A program made the translations under genes and the position numbers. Positions 1 to 8,887 of a DNA stretch of 64,000 nucleotides are shown here, in pieces. The first letter of the stretch is position 1. Every line of letters starts with the position of its first letter. Source of the stretch: Streptomyces pyxinae (GTDB taxonomy: Bacteria; Actinomycetota; Actinomycetes; Streptomycetales; Streptomycetaceae); assembly GCF_024756275.1 (NCBI RefSeq), contig NZ_JANUGQ010000031.1, positions 16,302 through 80,301 on the forward strand, written 5' to 3'. Below the pieces are notes generated by a model. That model did not search any database. It worked only from the letters and a program-made list of their open reading frames with translations, and was not told where the DNA came from.

Positions 1-1
1 G

Positions 2-250
2 CAGGGGCAGGGCGCCGCCGTCCGGGCGCATCTGACCGGGGTGCCGGAGGTGCTGGAGCTGCACACCACGACCGGCCGGGGGGACATGCTCTGCCGGCTG
101 GTCGCCCGCTCCAACGCCGACCTCCAGCGGGTGATCGACCGGGTGGTGGCGTTCGAGGGCATCGTGCGGGCGTCCACCGCGATCGTCATGGAGAATCCGG
201 TGCCGCTGCGGATCATCCCGCTGGTGGAGCAGGCCGCGACGGAGGGGTGA
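2..250 (+). CDS. Lrp/AsnC-family regulator, C-terminal part (truncated by window edge)
   Basis: The reading frame is open from base 2 to a TGA at 248-250 and enters from the left, so only about the last 82 residues are visible; the GTG at 41 is internal. The visible part reads as the effector-binding RAM domain of Lrp/AsnC regulators: the run LELHTTTGRGDMLCRLVA fits the strand that contacts amino-acid ligands, and RVIDRVVAFEGIVRASTAIVM fits the helix and last strand. The DNA-binding domain lies outside the window. Such proteins are cytoplasmic multimeric regulators of amino-acid metabolism; the target here cannot be inferred. It converges on the protease gene that ends at 287. Confidence 0.8.
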   Translation, partial: QGQGAAVRAHLTGVPEVLELHTTTGRGDMLCRLVARSNADLQRVIDRVVAFEGIVRASTAIVMENPVPLRIIPLVEQAATEG

Positions 251-286
251 GCCGCCGCCGCTCCGGCGCCGGAGGTGGGCCGGGGC

Positions 287-1084
287 TCAGCAGGCGGGGA
301 CCGCGGCGCCCCGGTCCAGGGCGCGCAGCGAGGAGACCGCGTCCTTGAGAGTGGTCACCGGAATCAGCCGCAGCCCGCGCGGGAGCTGGGCCGCGGCGTC
401 CCCGCACTCGGCCTTCGGGACCAGGAAGACGGTGGCGCCGTCCCGGGCCGCCGCCCGCGTCTTGAGCGAGACCCCGCCGACCGCGCCGATCTCGCCGTCC
501 GGGGCGATCGTCCCCGTGCCGGCGATGGTGCGGCCCCCGGTGAGGTCGCCGCCCGCGCCGTTCCCCGCCAACTTGTCGACGATGCCGAGCGCGAAGAAGA
601 GTCCGGCGCTGGGCCCGCCCACGTCCGCGAGCTTCAGCGTGACCTTGACGTCCTCGGGCCTCTTGCCGAGATAGCCGAGGGCGGCGAGGGTGGCGGCGTC
701 CTGGGACTGGCTCATCTGCTTGAGGTTGCGCCGCTCGGTCTCGGCGTCCGACTTGTCCGGCGGATAGACCGAGTCGCGGGGCAGTACGGCCCGGTCCTCG
801 CGGAACCAGGCGTCGAGTACGTCCCCGAGCCCGACCTCGGCGGACGGGCCGGTCGCCACGATGGTGGTCGCCCGCAGCTGGCCGCTGGTCGCGCGGACCG
901 GCGCGCCGCTCACCGTGATGACCGGCGCGCCCTGGTGCCGGCCCAGCACATCGGCGGTCGAGCCGGGCTCCGCCAGGGTGAACGGCAGCGGCGCGAGCGC
1001 GGCCACCGCGAGGAGGGCGAGGACCGGCAGCGCGCACAGCAGCAGGACACGCGAACGGGGGAGGCGGGAGAGACGGGAGAACAC
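287..1084 (-). CDS. Lon-like (S16) serine protease, YlbL-related, membrane-anchored
   Basis: 265 residues. An N-terminal hydrophobic segment (about residues 12-32) anchors or exports the protein. The C-terminal half is the Lon proteolytic domain: GGPSAG carries the putative nucleophile Ser159 and the strand ending VSLKTRAA gives the dyad base Lys208. YlbL proteins have the same MSQSQDAATLAALGYLG lead-in but usually also a PDZ domain; none is recognisable here and the protein is short, so this is a PDZ-less relative. It probably processes extracytoplasmic substrates. Start ATG at 1084; no strong Shine-Dalgarno sequence is evident. It lies downstream of an IclR gene on the same strand but 190 bases away, so co-transcription is unproven. 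Confidence 0.82.
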   Translation of the reverse strand: MFSRLSRLPRSRVLLLCALPVLALLAVAALAPLPFTLAEPGSTADVLGRHQGAPVITVSGAPVRATSGQLRATTIVATGPSAEVGLGDVLDAWFREDRAVLPRDSVYPPDKSDAETERRNLKQMSQSQDAATLAALGYLGKRPEDVKVTLKLADVGGPSAGLFFALGIVDKLAGNGAGGDLTGGRTIAGTGTIAPDGEIGAVGGVSLKTRAAARDGATVFLVPKAECGDAAAQLPRGLRLIPVTTLKDAVSSLRALDRGAAVPAC

Positions 1085-1273
1085 GGGGCCAATCTATCGG
1101 CCCGTGCCCGGCGCACCGGGCGCCGGTCGGACACGCGCGCCACCGGCCCGCCGGCCGCACCACCACCGGGCCGCCGGCCGCACCATCACCGGCTCACCGA
1201 CCGCACCGCCACCGGCCCGGCGCCCTGCAGCCGCCACCGGCCCGCAGTCGTCACCGGCACCGGCCCGCCGTCC

Positions 1274-1915
1274 TCACCGCAGGGCCTCCACGACCTCCCG
1301 GGCCGCGTCCACCACCCGGGGGCCGACCCGGTCCGGTACGGCGTCCACCAGCATCACCACGCCCACGCTGCCCTCGATGCCGCTGACGCCCAGGAGCGGA
1401 GCCGCCGCCCCGCTGGCGCCCGCCTCCAGCTCGCCGTGGGTCAGGGTGTAGCCGGGGTCGTCGAGGGCGCCCCTCCGGGCGGCGAGTATGGCCCGGCCGG
1501 CGGCGCCCCGGCCCAGCGGATGGCGGAACCCGGCCCGGTAGGCCACGTGGTAGTCGGTCCAGGTCGGCTCGACCACCGCCACGGCCAGGGCGTCGGCCCC
1601 GTCCGCCAGGGTGAGATGAGCGGTGGCCCCGACGTCCTCGGCCAGCGACCGCAGGGCCGGCAGCGCGGCCTCGCGGACCAGCGGGTGCACCTGCCGCCCC
1701 AGCCTGAGCACCCCGAGCCCGACGCGGGCCCGGCCGCCGAGGTCCCGGCGTACCAGGGAGTGCTGCTCCAGGGTGGCGAGCAGACGGTAGACGACGGTCC
1801 GGTTGACGCCGAGGCGGTGCGAGAGCTCGGTGACGGTCAGCCCGTGGTCGGTGTCGGCGAGCAGCTTGAGGACACGCAGTCCCCGGTCGAGCGTCTGGGA
1901 GGTCTCCGCGGTCAC
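1274..1915 (-). CDS. IclR-family transcriptional regulator
   Basis: 213 residues from the GTG at 1915, chosen because GAAGGAGAGG precedes it at good spacing; a longer open frame reaches 1993 but has no ribosome site. The N-terminal winged helix-turn-helix is clear (LTVTELSHRLGVNRTVVYRLLATLE), followed by the effector-binding region with FRHPLGRGAAGRAILAA and the C-terminal GSVGVVMLVD strand typical of the family. IclR proteins are dimeric cytoplasmic repressors or activators of catabolic genes that sense small acids or sugars. No operon partner is obvious: the upstream gap is 515 bases and the next gene downstream is a protease. Confidence 0.88.
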   Translation of the reverse strand: MTAETSQTLDRGLRVLKLLADTDHGLTVTELSHRLGVNRTVVYRLLATLEQHSLVRRDLGGRARVGLGVLRLGRQVHPLVREAALPALRSLAEDVGATAHLTLADGADALAVAVVEPTWTDYHVAYRAGFRHPLGRGAAGRAILAARRGALDDPGYTLTHGELEAGASGAAAPLLGVSGIEGSVGVVMLVDAVPDRVGPRVVDAAREVVEALR

Positions 1916-2430
1916 GACGCCCTCTCCTTCACAGTGAAGTGACCGGCGGACCCCGCCCGGCGCGCACGACCCGCCGGGTGTTTCCGTGGTCACCGGTCCC
2001 GTCGGGGACGCACGGAGAGCCCGCCGGCAGGCCCTGGCACACCGGCTGCGCTCCGCGGCGGCGCTGCCACGGGGCGTTTCGTATGTGCCGGGGACAGTAG
2101 CGACGGACTCCGCTCAGCGGAAGACCTCGTCCAGAATCCGGGCGCCGGGGTTCCGGAACGCGGGGGTGCGGGGCGGGGGCGGAGCCCCTCAGGCGCCGGC
2201 GGTCCGGGCACCGGCAGTCCCCGGCGGGCGCAGCCCCGGCCGGCGGCCGACGCCGGAGTCCGGCGGGGCCCCCGGGGGGACCGGCCCGGCCGACGCCCCG
2301 GAGACCGGTGATCGGCACCCGGGGGACGGCCCGCGCCCCGGAGCGACTCGCGGACACAACCCCGGGCACCGGCAGTCCCCGGCGGCCGGCCTCCCGGGAC
2401 GGGCGGCCGGTCGCCGGGACGGGGCGTGGC
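1916..2430. other. Intergenic gap with dispersed GC-rich repeats
   Basis: No credible gene. Apparent ORFs on both strands are Pro/Arg/Gly-rich and lack ribosome sites. The stretch holds a 24-base exact direct repeat (2204-2227 and 2362-2385) and a GGGGCGGGGGCGGAGCCCC-like tract near 2171-2190 of the kind scattered through Streptomyces intergenic DNA. The part next to 1916 should contain the IclR promoter. Confidence 0.6.
2204..2385. repeat. 24-bp direct repeat, two copies
   Basis: The same 24 bases, starting CCGGGCACCGGCAG, occur at 2204-2227 and 2362-2385, 158 bases apart, in non-coding DNA between the IclR and helicase genes. Function unknown. Confidence 0.75.
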
Positions 2431-4218
2431 TCACCGCATCCGGGTGGCCCACTCCTGGACCTTCTTGATCCGTTCCCGGATCTGCCCGGCGGTGGCCTCG
2501 GCGCTCGGCGGGCCGCCGCACACCCGGCGCAGCTCGGTGTGGATCACCCCGTGCGGCTTGCCGCTCTGGTGGACGTACGCGCCGACCATGGTGTTCAGCT
2601 GCTTGCGCAGTTCCAGCAGCTCCTTGTGGGAGACCACCGGGCGGCGCTCGGCCGGGAGTTCGAGGAGGTCGGCCTCCTCGGACGGCTTCTGCTTGCTGTG
2701 CGCGATCTGCCGGGCCTGCCGCTTGCGGAGCAGCAGCTGCACCTGGTCCGGTTCGAGCAGCCCGGGGATGCCGAGGTAGTCCTGCTCCTCGGCGCTGCCG
2801 GGGTGGGCCTGCATGCCGAACTCGGCGCCGTCGTAGAGCACCCGGTCGAAGACGGCGTCGGACTCCAGCGCCTCGAAGGGCAGCATGTCCTGTTCGCCGG
2901 TGTCCTCGTCCTGCTCCCGGTTGGCCTCGTCCATCTCCTTCTCGGACTCGGCGTAGGGGTCCTCCTCGCCCTCCTTCTTCGGCTTGTCGAGGACGTGGTC
3001 GCGCTCGACCTCCATCTCATTGGCGAAGGTCAGCAGGGAGGGGATGGTCGGCACGAAGACCGAGGCGGTCTCGCCGCGCCGCCGGGAGCGCACGAAGCGG
3101 CCGACGGCCTGGGCGAAGAAGAGCGGGGTGGAGATGGTGGTCGCGTAGACGCCGACGGCCAGCCGGGGGACGTCGACGCCCTCGGAGACCATCCGGACCG
3201 CGACCATCCAGCGGTCCTCGTTCTCGCTGAACTCGTCGATCCGCTTGGAGGCGCCCGCGTCGTCGGAGAGCACCACGGTGGCCCGGGTGCCGGTGATCTC
3301 GCGGATCAGCTTGGCGTAGGCGCGGGCCGAGTCCTGGTCGGAGGCGATGACCAGGCCGCCGGCGTCCGGGATGGCCTTGCGGACCTCGGTGAGCCGGTGG
3401 TCGGCGGCGCGCAGCACATTGGGCATCCAGTCGCCGCGCGGGTCGAGCGCGGTGCGCCAGGCCTGGGAGACGGCGTCCTTGGTCATCGGCTCGCCCAGCC
3501 GGGCGGCGATCTCGTCACCGGCCTTGGTGCGCCAGCGCATGTTGCCGCTGTAGCTGAGGAAGATGACCGGCCGGACCACGCCGTCGCCGAGGGCGTTGCC
3601 GTATCCGTACGTGTAGTCGGCGGCGGACCGCCGGATCCCGTCGTTGCCCTCCGCGTACGTGACGAAGGGGATCGGGTTGGTGTCCGAGCGGAACGGGGTG
3701 CCGGTGAGCGCCAGCCGGCGGGTGGCCGGCTCGAACGCCTCCAGACACGCCTCGCCCCAGGACTTGGAGTCGCCGGCGTGGTGGATCTCGTCCAGGATGA
3801 CCAGCGTCTTCCGCTGCTCGCACCGGTTGCGGTGCAGCATCGGGCGGACGCCGACACCCGCGTAGGTGATGGCGACCCCGTGGTACTCCTTGCTGAGCGG
3901 TCCGGCGCTGTAGTCCGGGTCGAGCTTGATCCCTATCCGCGCGGCGGCGGCCGCCCACTGCTTCTTCAGGTGCTCGGTGGGGGCGACCACGGTGACCTGC
4001 TGCACCACATGGTGGTGGAGCAGCCAGGAGGCCAGCGTCAGCGCGAACGTCGTCTTTCCGGCGCCGGGCGTGGCGACCGCCAGGAAGTCCCGGGGCTGCT
4101 CCTGGATGTACCGGTCCATGGCGCCCTGCTGCCAGGCACGCAGCTTGTTGGCGGTGCCCCAGGGGGCCCGGCCGGGAAAGGCGGGTGAGAGGTGATGGGA
4201 GGCGGCGGTAGTAGTCAC
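2431..4218 (-). CDS. DEAD/DEAH-type superfamily 2 helicase
   Basis: 595 residues. Motif I is ATPGAGKT (residues 49-56), motif II is DEIHH (143-147), motif III is ALTGTPFR, and QAVGRFVRSRR is the motif VI arginine finger. These belong to the superfamily 2 group that includes type III restriction and UvrB-like ATPases. A charged Glu/Lys-rich stretch (KPKKEGEEDPYAESEKEMDE) and a C-terminal helical tail follow. Proteins like this are conserved as stand-alone genes in actinobacteria and are presumed to act in nucleic-acid repair; no methyltransferase or defence partner lies nearby, so a restriction role is unlikely. Start is GTG at 4218, preceded closely by GGAG. It is transcribed away from the gap at 4219-4519. 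Confidence 0.88.
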   Translation of the reverse strand: MTTTAASHHLSPAFPGRAPWGTANKLRAWQQGAMDRYIQEQPRDFLAVATPGAGKTTFALTLASWLLHHHVVQQVTVVAPTEHLKKQWAAAAARIGIKLDPDYSAGPLSKEYHGVAITYAGVGVRPMLHRNRCEQRKTLVILDEIHHAGDSKSWGEACLEAFEPATRRLALTGTPFRSDTNPIPFVTYAEGNDGIRRSAADYTYGYGNALGDGVVRPVIFLSYSGNMRWRTKAGDEIAARLGEPMTKDAVSQAWRTALDPRGDWMPNVLRAADHRLTEVRKAIPDAGGLVIASDQDSARAYAKLIREITGTRATVVLSDDAGASKRIDEFSENEDRWMVAVRMVSEGVDVPRLAVGVYATTISTPLFFAQAVGRFVRSRRRGETASVFVPTIPSLLTFANEMEVERDHVLDKPKKEGEEDPYAESEKEMDEANREQDEDTGEQDMLPFEALESDAVFDRVLYDGAEFGMQAHPGSAEEQDYLGIPGLLEPDQVQLLLRKRQARQIAHSKQKPSEEADLLELPAERRPVVSHKELLELRKQLNTMVGAYVHQSGKPHGVIHTELRRVCGGPPSAEATAGQIRERIKKVQEWATRMR

Positions 4219-4519
4219 GGTCTCCGAACTCGGGGGCCCTCGGTTACGTACGACAACCGGGCCACCCTACCGGTGCCTCCCCCCGCCCCCGCCCGGACCG
4301 GCCCATGAAGCCAGGGGTGCGACACGGCTCACACCCCCGGTGCCGCCCCCGCCCCAGCGGGCCCGCTGGAGGAGCGTCTCAGCGGTGACGTCCGTTGCCC
4401 CGGCATGCGGCCGCAGGGCGCCCTCCGGGTCTTCCCGGGGTCGGAAGTGCTCGGTCATACCGGCATGGTGCCGTCCCGCCCCCGGCCCGCGGTACCGGTT
4501 TGCGCCGGTGCGCCCCCCC
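4219..4519. other. Intergenic gap, possible small ORF
   Basis: Mostly non-coding. A reverse-strand frame 4267-4458 could encode 63 residues starting MTEHFRPREDPEGALRPHAG and ending in a Gly-rich tail, but it has no convincing ribosome site and a low-complexity C-terminus, so it is not called as a gene. The helicase promoter should lie near 4220-4270. Confidence 0.4.
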
Positions 4520-5998
4520 TCAGGTCCGGAGCCGGGTCGCCACCCAGGAGCCGGCCAGGGCCACCGCGGCCATGGGGAGGAAGACGGCGGCGAAGGCGGC
4601 CGGGTGGGAGCCGCCGGCCGCGTGGGCCGCGCCGTGGGCGGCGGCGCCCACCGCGCCTCCGCCCAGTGCGGCGAAGGCGGCGCCGCCGCCGGCCAGCAGC
4701 AGGACGTTGGAGAGCGCGTCGGAGATCTGGAGCGCCGCCGAGTTGGCGCCGGCCTCCTCGGGCGCGGAGAGCTTGAGCAGCAGCACACTGGTGGCGGCGA
4801 TCACCAGGCCCATGCCGAAGCAGCCGACGGCCCAGGCCACCGCCACGATCCAGGCGGGCACGGCGGGGATCAGCACACTGGGCGCGGTGAGGATGGCGGC
4901 GGCGACCAGGACCATGCCCAGCACCACCAGGCGCTCCCGGTACGGCGCGACGCGCGGCCGGGACTGGAGGAAGGAGCCCAGCGCCCAGGTGGCGCCGCCG
5001 ACCGCCAGCGAGAGCCCGGCCAGGGTGGGACTCAGGCCCCGCTGGGTGACCAGCATCAGCGGCACGAACGACTCGGCCGCGATGAACGACCCGGCCGCCA
5101 GTCCGCGCAGCAGCACCACCGAGGGCAGCCCCCGCGCCGCCCGGTAGGTGCCGCGCGGCAGCAGCCGGAGCACCGAGGGGACCAGCAGGGCGGCGCCCGC
5201 CAGGGCCGGGAGCAGGGAGAGGAGCCGCAGGTGCTGCCCGGCGTACTGGAGCAGTCCGGCGCCCAGCGAGATGCCGAGCGCCAGCCGGATCCGGCGCCGG
5301 TCGAACGGCACCGGCGGCGCGTCCGGGTCGGCCGGCCCGGACGCGGTCCGGCGGATGGCGGGCAGCGCCAGGGCGAGCGGGAGCACCACCAGCACCGGTA
5401 TGCCGAGGAACACCCAGCGCCAGCCGAGCTGTTCGGTGACGGTGCCGGCGACCAGCGGGCCGACCACCGAGGGGACGACCCAGCTCGCGGCGAAAGCGGC
5501 CATGATCGCGGGCCGCAGCTCCTCCGCGTACGCCCGGCTCACCACCACGTACAGCGCCACGATCACCAGCCCGCCGCCGAGCCCCTGCACCGCCCGGCCG
5601 AGGATGAAGACCAGCATCGACCCGGCCGTCCCGGCGAGCAGCAGTCCGGCGGCGAAGGCGCTGATCCCCGTGGTGAGCGGCGCCAGCGGCCCGGAGCGGT
5701 CGGACCACTGTCCGGCCAGCACCATGGCGAAGAGGCTGGTGGTGAAGTAGGCCGAGAAGGCGAACGCGTAGAGCGCCACCCCGTGCAGCTCGCGGGCGGC
5801 GACCGGCATGGCCGTGCCCACGGCGGTCGCCTCGAAGGCGATGAGCAGGACGACCGAGACCGTCCCGACGCTGAGCGCCCGGTGCGCCCGGTCGAGCACG
5901 CCCGCCTTCGTCCCCGGGCCGCCGGGGGCGGGCCCGGGGGCGGAGCCGGAAGCGAGGGCGGGCGGGTCGGCGGTGGGGTGCGGCTCCGAGGCGGTCAT
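4520..5998 (-). CDS. Major facilitator superfamily (MFS) exporter
   Basis: 492 residues starting at the ATG at 5998 (MTASEPHPTADPP); the open frame runs further upstream but over non-hydrophobic sequence and the tRNA. After a roughly 35-residue cytoplasmic head there are about 12-14 membrane segments. The loop after TM2 reads GQWSDRSGP, a version of the MFS A-motif, and GRAVQGLGGGLVIVALYVVVSRAY is a typical TM4-5 drug/H+ antiporter signature. It is therefore a proton-driven efflux pump in the plasma membrane; substrate unknown. It is monocistronic as far as can be seen, with no adjacent TetR or MarR regulator. Confidence 0.88.
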   Translation of the reverse strand: MTASEPHPTADPPALASGSAPGPAPGGPGTKAGVLDRAHRALSVGTVSVVLLIAFEATAVGTAMPVAARELHGVALYAFAFSAYFTTSLFAMVLAGQWSDRSGPLAPLTTGISAFAAGLLLAGTAGSMLVFILGRAVQGLGGGLVIVALYVVVSRAYAEELRPAIMAAFAASWVVPSVVGPLVAGTVTEQLGWRWVFLGIPVLVVLPLALALPAIRRTASGPADPDAPPVPFDRRRIRLALGISLGAGLLQYAGQHLRLLSLLPALAGAALLVPSVLRLLPRGTYRAARGLPSVVLLRGLAAGSFIAAESFVPLMLVTQRGLSPTLAGLSLAVGGATWALGSFLQSRPRVAPYRERLVVLGMVLVAAAILTAPSVLIPAVPAWIVAVAWAVGCFGMGLVIAATSVLLLKLSAPEEAGANSAALQISDALSNVLLLAGGGAAFAALGGGAVGAAAHGAAHAAGGSHPAAFAAVFLPMAAVALAGSWVATRLRT

Positions 5999-6341
5999 GC
6001 GGCTCAGCGTAAGGGGCGTCCGGCGGGTGGGACCCTGTCGCGGGTCGTGATCGGACTCGTCCCTTGGTCGTACGTCCCCGAGGACCCCTGGCCGTACGCC
6101 CCCGAACGCGCCGGCCGCAGGCCACCGGAGCGACCGGGCCGTACGGCCGGCCGCGCGGTGATGAACCCGGCCGTAACGGCGTCGTACGCCCCGTGAACCC
6201 GGGCCAACGCCCGTGAACGCACCGTGGCAGTCGTGTTGCGGCCCCCGCGCCGGCCTTCCGCGCCCGCCGCCGGGCGGCCTACGGTCATGACCGAAGCACC
6301 CACGCACGACAGCGAACACGCACGACAACGAGCACGACCAC
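5999..6341. other. Intergenic gap between MFS gene and tRNA-Cys
   Basis: No supported gene. A reverse frame 6004-6288 would encode 94 residues including the imperfect internal repeat SGAYGQGSSGTYDQG, caused by recurring CGTACG-type motifs; there is no ribosome site and I treat it as chance. The right end should hold the tRNA-Cys promoter. Confidence 0.45.
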
Positions 6342-6413
6342 GACCGTGTGCCCGAGTGGTTGAGGGACTGGATTGCAAACCCAGTTACGCGGGTTCGATT
6401 CCCGCCACGGTCT
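6342..6413 (+). tRNA. tRNA-Cys (GCA)
   Basis: Cloverleaf read by eye. The acceptor stem GACCGTG (6342-6348) pairs with CACGGTC (6406-6412). The D-arm is CCC...GGG, the anticodon loop TTGCAAA gives anticodon GCA after U33, and the T-arm GCGGG-TTCGATT-CCCGC is perfect. The discriminator is T at 6413, the U73 expected of cysteine tRNAs, and CCA follows immediately (6414-6416). The anticodon stem has one A-C mismatch next to the loop. It is the only tRNA in the window and is transcribed opposite to its neighbours. Confidence 0.93.
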
Positions 6414-6568
6414 CCACACGGGGCGTCCTGCCCCGGGGCGCGGTTCCGGTACCTCACCGGGGCCGCGCCCTTCGCGCGTGCGCCGGCCGCGCCCTTCCGC
6501 CCGCCGCGCGTACGCCCCCGGGCCCGAACCGGGCCGGGCGCCTCCGGGCGGGGCCGGAGCGCCCGGTC

Positions 6569-8887
6569 TCAGCTCCGGGCGGGGGCGGCGACGGCGGCCT
6601 GGGGGCGGATGGGCAGGCGGTTGACCGGGCGGCCGGTGGCCGCGCGGACCGCGGCCGCCACCGCCGCCGGGGAGGTGACCACCGGCACCGCGCTCGCCGC
6701 CTTCGCGCCGAACGGGGCCACCACGTCCCGCTCCTCCACCAGCTTGACGATCCGGATGTCCGGGGCGTCCAGCGCGGTCGGCAGGGCGTACCCGGTGAGG
6801 TCCGGGCGGCGGACCAGGCCGCGCGCGGTGCGGAGGTTCTCGGTGAGCGCGGCGCCCACGCCCTGGGTCACGCCCGCCTCGATCCGGGTGGCGAGCTGGG
6901 CCGGGTTCAGCACCCGGCCCACGTCCTGGGCGACGGCCATCTCGACCACCCGTACCGAACCGATCTCGATGTCCACGTCCACCACCGCGCGGACGGCGCA
7001 GAAGGCGAGGCCCACGAAGGCGTCGCCCTGGCCGGCCCCGTCCAGCGGCTCGGTGGGGTGCGGGCGGCACTGGGCGGTGGCCCACAGCTCCTTGCCGTCC
7101 AGCGCCTCCATCACGGTGGTGGAGAGCACCCCGTCGTACGAGGTGATCTTGCCGTCGGCGATCTGGAGCAGCTCGGTGGACATGCCGAACTGGTGGGCCA
7201 GCGGCTGGAGAAGCTGGGTGCGGACCATCTTGGCCGCCCGCTCCACCGCGCCGCCGGAGACCCAGGTGTGCCGGCCGTGCGCCGCCGGTCCCGCCGGGGG
7301 CTGGTCGGTGTCGACCGGGGCGACGTGCACCTCCTCGACGCCCAGCACCTCCTGCACGATCTGCCGGGCCAGCGTGGTGAAGCCCTGGCCGGTCTCGACC
7401 GCCGCGCAGAGCACGGTGGCCACCCCGTCGTGCACCCGGACGGTGGCCGTGGACACCTCGTCGGCACCCTCGGCGCCGAGCATGTGCACCATGCCCAGGG
7501 CGTACCCGACGCCCCGGCGGACCGCGCCCGGCTCACCCGCGCCCTCCGGTCCGCCCGGCAGCAGCCAGTCCTCCTCGGGCCCGTCCTTGGGCAGCGCGGG
7601 CAGCGGGAAGTCCCGTACCGCGCGCAGCAGTTCGGCCACCGGGGCCGGGCAGGTCACGGTCTGGCCGGTCGGCAGGATGTCCCCGGTCGCCAGCACATTG
7701 CGCAGCCGCAACTCGGCCGGGTCCATGGCGAGTCTGGCCGCCAGCTTGTCCATCTGGCCCTCGTACGCGGCGCACACCTGCATCGCGCCCTCGCCCCGGA
7801 CATGGCCGGAGGGCGGGTTGTTGGTGCGCACCGCCCAGCCCTCGATGAAGGCGTGCGGCACCACGTACGGCCCGCAGGCGAAGGCGACCGCGGCGGCCAG
7901 CGACTCGCTGGAGTCGTCCGCGTAGGCGCCCGCGTCCAGCAGGATCTGCGCCTCCACCTTGACCAGCCGGCCCTCGGCGTCCGCGTGGTGGCGGTAGCGG
8001 AGCAGCGTCGGGTGGCGGTGGGCGTGGCCGAGGAACGACTCCTCGCGGGTCGCCGCCAGCTTTACCGGGCAGCCGGTGCGCAGCGCCAGCAGGCCCAGCG
8101 GGATCTGGAAGCCGGGGTCCTCGCGGTCGCCGGTGGCGCCGGGCACCCCGGTGACCACGATCTTCACCCGTTCGGGCTCCAGGCCGTAGCAGGCGGCGGC
8201 GAGGTTCCGGTCGGTGTGCGGGTCGGTGGAGGCGGTGTAGATCTCCACCCCGCCGTCCGGCCGGGGCACCGCGAGTCCGGCCTCGGCGCCGATCGGCGCG
8301 GGGTCCTGGCGGCCGATCCGGTAGAGCCCCTCGACCACCACCTCGCCGGTGACCTCGGGGTCGCCGTAGCTCAGCGGGATGTGCCGGATCAGATTGCCGT
8401 CCGGGTGCAGCGGTTCGGCGGAGAACGCCTGCTCCGGGTCGGTGACCGGTTCCAGCGGCTCGTACTCCACATGGATGGCCGCCGCCGCCAGCCGGGCGGT
8501 GTCCGGATGGTCGGCCGCGACCGCCGCGATGGCCTCGCCGTGGTGGCGCACCAGGCCGGAGGCGAAGACCGGGCGGTCGGCCACCTTCCGGCCGTACGCC
8601 GCGTCGCCCGGCACATCGGCGGCGGTGACCACCGCCCGTACCCCGGGCAGCGCGGCGGCGGCACTGGTGTCCACGGACACGATCCGGGCGTGCGCGTGCG
8701 GGGAGCGCAGCAGCGCCGCCCAGAGCAGCCCCTCGGCCCAGAGGTCGGCCGCGTAGGGGAAGGTGCCCTCGGCCTTGGCGCGGGCGTCGGCGGCGGGCAG
8801 CGAGGCCCCGATGCCGTGGGTGGGCGGTTGCTCCTCCGGCCGGGGGCCGTCGGCCGCCGGGACGGCGGTGGCCGCGTCGTTGCTCAC
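6569..8887 (-). CDS. Xanthine dehydrogenase-family molybdopterin-binding (large) subunit
   Basis: 772 residues from GTG 8887, which overlaps the stop of the iron-sulfur gene by four bases (GTGA), indicating translational coupling. The N-terminal ab-hammerhead domain (GIGASLPAADARAKAEGTFPYAADL...AHARIVSVD) is followed by the two molybdopterin-cofactor domains, with conserved segments such as NNPPSGHVRGEGAMQVCAAYE, ETGQGFTTLARQIVQEVLGV and QDVGRVLNPAQLATRIEAGVTQGVGAALTE. It binds the Mo-molybdopterin cytosine-type cofactor and hydroxylates purines or similar N-heterocycles or aldehydes, passing electrons to the iron-sulfur and FAD subunits encoded next to it. The exact substrate cannot be told from motifs seen here. 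Confidence 0.92.
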   Translation of the reverse strand: MSNDAATAVPAADGPRPEEQPPTHGIGASLPAADARAKAEGTFPYAADLWAEGLLWAALLRSPHAHARIVSVDTSAAAALPGVRAVVTAADVPGDAAYGRKVADRPVFASGLVRHHGEAIAAVAADHPDTARLAAAAIHVEYEPLEPVTDPEQAFSAEPLHPDGNLIRHIPLSYGDPEVTGEVVVEGLYRIGRQDPAPIGAEAGLAVPRPDGGVEIYTASTDPHTDRNLAAACYGLEPERVKIVVTGVPGATGDREDPGFQIPLGLLALRTGCPVKLAATREESFLGHAHRHPTLLRYRHHADAEGRLVKVEAQILLDAGAYADDSSESLAAAVAFACGPYVVPHAFIEGWAVRTNNPPSGHVRGEGAMQVCAAYEGQMDKLAARLAMDPAELRLRNVLATGDILPTGQTVTCPAPVAELLRAVRDFPLPALPKDGPEEDWLLPGGPEGAGEPGAVRRGVGYALGMVHMLGAEGADEVSTATVRVHDGVATVLCAAVETGQGFTTLARQIVQEVLGVEEVHVAPVDTDQPPAGPAAHGRHTWVSGGAVERAAKMVRTQLLQPLAHQFGMSTELLQIADGKITSYDGVLSTTVMEALDGKELWATAQCRPHPTEPLDGAGQGDAFVGLAFCAVRAVVDVDIEIGSVRVVEMAVAQDVGRVLNPAQLATRIEAGVTQGVGAALTENLRTARGLVRRPDLTGYALPTALDAPDIRIVKLVEERDVVAPFGAKAASAVPVVTSPAAVAAAVRAATGRPVNRLPIRPQAAVAAPARS

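Noticed and set aside
2431..4218. Restriction or defence helicase
   Set aside because: No methyltransferase, nuclease or other defence gene nearby; family is a common stand-alone actinobacterial helicase.
4267..4458. 63-residue ORF MTEHFRPREDPEG...
   Set aside because: No Shine-Dalgarno sequence and Gly-rich low-complexity tail; left as a possibility only.
6342..6416. Integration site or island at tRNA-Cys
   Set aside because: No repeated copy of the tRNA 3' end and no integrase in the window; flanking genes look native.
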